From WRGT01 sp942493035 (GTDB taxonomy: Bacteria > Spirochaetota > UBA4802 > UBA5550): 64,000 nt of DNA. A program made the position numbers and the translations under genes. The DNA lies in assembly GCA_942493035.1 (NCBI GenBank), contig OW818666.1, positions 2,542,001-2,606,000 of the forward strand. Direction: 5' to 3'. Shown here piece by piece: positions 61,015 to 64,000 of this stretch (position 1 is the stretch's first letter; the number at the start of each line of letters is the position of its first letter). Under the pieces are notes generated by a model, which worked only from the letters and a program-made list of their open reading frames with translations, did no database searches and was not told the origin of the DNA.

Positions 61015-64000
61015 CTATTTCACCTCTTTGTAGTATTCCTGTATCGGCTTAACTGAGATTTCACGGTTTTTCTTTACATACAACAGTCCGTTAATAGCTG
61101 CCTTCGCTGCAGACATAGTTGTTACTGTAGGGACATGATACCTTGTTGCCGCCTGACGGATTGAATACGCATCATCTCTTGTAACTTTACCCAGAGGTGT
61201 ATTTATTACAAAATCTATATCAAGGTCTTTAATCCTATCAACAACATTCGGACGTCCCTCGTTTACCTTGTATACCATTTCGCAGGGAATATTATGGTCA
61301 TTGTAGAACTTTGCGGTTCCACGTGTGGCAATGAGTTTAAATCCAGCTTCGTGCAGAGCTCTTACTTCATCGAGAAGCTGAGCCTTGTGAATGTCATTGA
61401 TGCTGAGAAAAACAGTACCGGAAACCGGGAGTCTGTCACCAGCCGCAAGCTCGGCCTTAAAGTACGACTCACCGAAGTTGTACGATATCCCCATAACTTC
61501 ACCGGTAGACTTCATCTCAGGTGAAAGAAGAATGTCAACTCCCGGAAATTTATTGAACGGAAGTACTGCTTCTTTAACACTCACAAATGGAAACTTCTTC
61601 ATCTCAAGAAGCCCCAGATCCTTCAGCTTTTTACCAAGCATAACCTTCACGGCCATCTTCGCCAGTGAAATACCGGTAGTTTTAGAAACAAACGGAACAG
61701 TTCTTGATGCCCTCGGATTTACTTCTATTATAAAAAGCTCATTGTCCTTAATTGCAAACTGAATATTAAGAAGACCAATTACATTAAGTTCAATGGCAAG
61801 CTTCTTTGTCGTTACCTTTATCTGATTCTGAAGATCTTCCGTAATTGTTATCGGAGGCATAATGCACGCGGAGTCACCGGAGTGAATCCCCGCCTCTTCA
61901 ACGTGTTCCATAATCGCGCCGATGTAAACATCCTCACCGTCACAGATCGCATCAACATCAACCTCAACCGCGTCTTCAAGAAATTTATCAACAAGTATCG
62001 GATGCTCGGGAGAGAGCTCAACCGCTGTATTTATGTAATTATGAAGACTTGCTTCGTCAAAGATTATAGCCATTGCTCTTCCGCCGAGAACATATGACGG
62101 CCGTGCAAGAACCGGGTAACCAATGTGACCGGCAATTTTTACAGCATCCTCTTCGTTAAATGCTATTCCGTTTTCCGGTTGTCGAAGTTTCAGTTTATCA
62201 ACCACATTAGAAAAACGCTCCCGGTCTTCAGCTCTGTCAATCGAGTCGGGAGATGTTCCTATTATTTTCACACCGTTCTCTTCAAGAGCTTTTGCAAGCC
62301 TAAGCGGTGTCTGGCCGCCGAACTGAACTATAACTCCATCCGGTTTTTCATTATCGTAAATATGCATTATATCCTCTAACGTCAGAGGTTCAAAATATAA
62401 TCTGTCAGAAGTATCATAATCGGTAGAAACTGTTTCAGGATTAGAGTTAACCATAATTGACTCAATCCCCTCATCCTCAAGCGCGAATGCAGCATGACAG
62501 CAGCAGTAATCAAACTCTATACCCTGTCCTATCCTGTTAGGTCCGCCTCCGAGAATCATAATCTTCTTACGGTCGGTTCTGAACGATTCGTTCTCACCAT
62601 CATAAGACGAATAATAGTATGGAGTATAAGCCTCAAACTCTCCGCCGCAAGTATCTACAACGCGGAATCCGGGAATTATATTCTTCTCTTTTCTAAGATT
62701 CCTTATTTCGGTTTCGGAATGCCGGAGTGCCATTGAATATTTTTTCTGAAAAAGAGGTCCTCTGCTGTAAAGATCTTCGATGAGAGATCTGTTTGCCATA
62801 AAACCGAGCTGTCTGTCGGAAAAACCCAGGCTCTTCATCCTCTTCACAGTGTCAGGATTTACCCCGGACTTTGAACACTCTTCTTCAAATATATTCTCTT
62901 CATCAACAAGTTCCTTCAGCTGATTCATAAACCATGGATCTATACCGGACAGTCCGCATATCCACTCGACACTCTTTCCGAATTTCAGGGCTTCATGAAC
63001 ATAAAAAACACGGTCCTCTTTCGGTGCGATAAATTCTCTTTCAAAAACTATATCACGCTCTTCATCGCTTAATGATGAAAGATATGATGAGAGTTTAAGA
63101 TTGCCATCTGACCCGAAACCGGCCCGGTCAATCTCAAGAGATCTTAAAGCCTTCTGGAATGATTCTTTAAAGGTACGTCCCATGGCCATTGACTCGCCCA
63201 CGGATTTCATCTGAACACCCAGTCTCTTATCTGCACCTTCAAACTTTTCGAATGCCCATCTCGGCGCTTTTACCACAACATAGTCTATGGTCGGTTCAAA
63301 AGATGCAGGTGTCTCTCTTGTTATATCATTTGAAATTTCATCAAGTGTAAGTCCCACTGCAAGCTTTGCCGCAATCTTCGCAATAGGGAAACCTGTAGCT
63401 TTAGATGCAAGTGCGGAACTCCGGCTTACTCTGGGATTCATCTCTATAATGATTACCCGGCCGTTAACAGGATTTATCGCAAACTGTATGTTCGATCCGC
63501 CGGTATCAACGCCTATCTCTCTTATTATTTTAATCCCCATGTTACGGAGATTCTGATATTCCCGATCTGTAAGAGTCTGCTGTGGAGCGACTGTAATCGA
63601 GTCGCCGGTATGAACTCCCATTGGATCAAAATTTTCTATGGAACAGACAATTACAACATTGTCATTTTTGTCACGCATTACCTCAAGCTCAAACTCCTTC
63701 CATCCTATAACGGACTCCTCAAGAAGCACCTGGTTGATCGGAGATTCATCGAGACCTTTTTTTACAAGTTCAACAAACTCCTCTCTGTTATAAACAATAT
63801 TTCCGCCTGTTCCGCCGAGAGTAAAAGCCGGTCTGATGATTATGGGAAGTTTAATTCTGTTAAGAATTTCCAGAGCCTCTTCAACAGTGGATACAAGTCC
63901 CGACTCCGGAACATCAAGTCCGATCTTTATCATCGCTTTTTTGAAAAGATCCCTGTCTTCAGCCTTTTTTATCGATTCGATATTGGCGCCGATAAGTTCA
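61015..64000 (-). CDS. carB: Carbamoyl-phosphate synthase large subunit, N-terminus outside window
   Basis: CarB makes carbamoyl phosphate for pyrimidine and arginine synthesis. The frame is open through the right edge; the visible ~995 codons start inside the N-terminal ATP-grasp domain (ELIGANIESIKKAEDRDLFK). Motifs are PAFTLGGTGGNIVYN, EMNPRVSRSSALASKATGFP, then the second half KKIMILGGGPNRIGQGIEFD, PSYVLGGRAMAI, EVNPRASRTVPFVSKTTG, and a C-terminal MGS-like regulatory domain. Only about the first 70-80 residues are missing. It heads the carB-pyrR-trxB-lipoprotein run. Confidence 0.97.
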   Translation of the reverse strand, partial: ELIGANIESIKKAEDRDLFKKAMIKIGLDVPESGLVSTVEEALEILNRIKLPIIIRPAFTLGGTGGNIVYNREEFVELVKKGLDESPINQVLLEESVIGWKEFELEVMRDKNDNVVIVCSIENFDPMGVHTGDSITVAPQQTLTDREYQNLRNMGIKIIREIGVDTGGSNIQFAINPVNGRVIIIEMNPRVSRSSALASKATGFPIAKIAAKLAVGLTLDEISNDITRETPASFEPTIDYVVVKAPRWAFEKFEGADKRLGVQMKSVGESMAMGRTFKESFQKALRSLEIDRAGFGSDGNLKLSSYLSSLSDEERDIVFEREFIAPKEDRVFYVHEALKFGKSVEWICGLSGIDPWFMNQLKELVDEENIFEEECSKSGVNPDTVKRMKSLGFSDRQLGFMANRSLIEDLYSRGPLFQKKYSMALRHSETEIRNLRKEKNIIPGFRVVDTCGGEFEAYTPYYYSSYDGENESFRTDRKKIMILGGGPNRIGQGIEFDYCCCHAAFALEDEGIESIMVNSNPETVSTDYDTSDRLYFEPLTLEDIMHIYDNEKPDGVIVQFGGQTPLRLAKALEENGVKIIGTSPDSIDRAEDRERFSNVVDKLKLRQPENGIAFNEEDAVKIAGHIGYPVLARPSYVLGGRAMAIIFDEASLHNYINTAVELSPEHPILVDKFLEDAVEVDVDAICDGEDVYIGAIMEHVEEAGIHSGDSACIMPPITITEDLQNQIKVTTKKLAIELNVIGLLNIQFAIKDNELFIIEVNPRASRTVPFVSKTTGISLAKMAVKVMLGKKLKDLGLLEMKKFPFVSVKEAVLPFNKFPGVDILLSPEMKSTGEVMGISYNFGESYFKAELAAGDRLPVSGTVFLSINDIHKAQLLDEVRALHEAGFKLIATRGTAKFYNDHNIPCEMVYKVNEGRPNVVDRIKDLDIDFVINTPLGKVTRDDAYSIRQAATRYHVPTVTTMSAAKAAINGLLYVKKNREISVKPIQEYYKEVK

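Overview
The window looks like chromosome from a low-GC, diderm, free-living or environmental bacterium, most probably a spirochaete (Spirochaetota). Two things support this. The gene at 40873..42636 has the N-terminal pattern of the spirochaetal P83/100 antigen family, and a complete 5S rRNA gene at about 985..1102 stands alone with its own promoter and terminator, with no 16S or 23S nearby (unlinked rRNA genes are known in leptospires). An outer membrane is indicated by beta-barrel proteins, an OmpA-domain protein and many lipoproteins. The phylum call is an inference; no species is named.

Layout. 1-9 kb: truncated exported protein, orphan 5S, an M6-type metalloprotease, then housekeeping genes (dus, acpS, an MBL hydrolase, ribBA, a receiver-ATPase regulator, mtnA). 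9-11 kb: an intact IS4-family element with a 10-bp target duplication inside an intergenic palindrome. 11-17 kb: prepilin peptidase, three tandem beta-barrel proteins, a lipoprotein-patatin pair, Nudix hydrolase, ubiE/menG and the remains of a nucleotidyltransferase toxin locus. 17-30 kb: surface and lipoprotein region with a TPR protein, a 2481-residue lipoprotein built on 726-bp near-identical repeats, a FlgD-like-tailed secreted protein and an RsgA relative that has lost its GTPase motifs. 30-43 kb: hisC, a large cNMP-domain protein, a def-fmt group with HNH and HAD genes, a DUF4160-DUF2442 pair, and the P83/100-like gene. 42.7-47.9 kb: an AT-rich island with an IS30-like element, the tail of a DegT/DnrJ aminotransferase, and an acyltransferase-3 gene split by an IS21-family element. 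48-59 kb: sensory and envelope genes (solute-binding protein, membrane AraC regulator, M20 peptidase with a premature TGA, Cache sensor, OmpA protein, TrmH, speD, degenerate GGDEF plus EAL). 59-64 kb: a minus-strand run carB-pyrR-trxB-lipoprotein, with carB leaving the window.

Between genes the window is unusually rich in palindromic repeats of several families. The clearest are CCCCGCC-GAA-GGCGGGG hairpins whose AT-rich outer arms differ from copy to copy but remain self-complementary, and an ~80-100 bp family seen three times. No tRNA, CRISPR array, prophage or replication origin was seen. The strongest candidates for something not ordinary are the hairpin families, the repeat-homogenised giant lipoprotein, the pseudo-GTPase RsgA relative, and the metalloprotease with a membrane segment and lipobox embedded mid-protein. 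I did not find a clearly new multi-gene defence or metabolic system.
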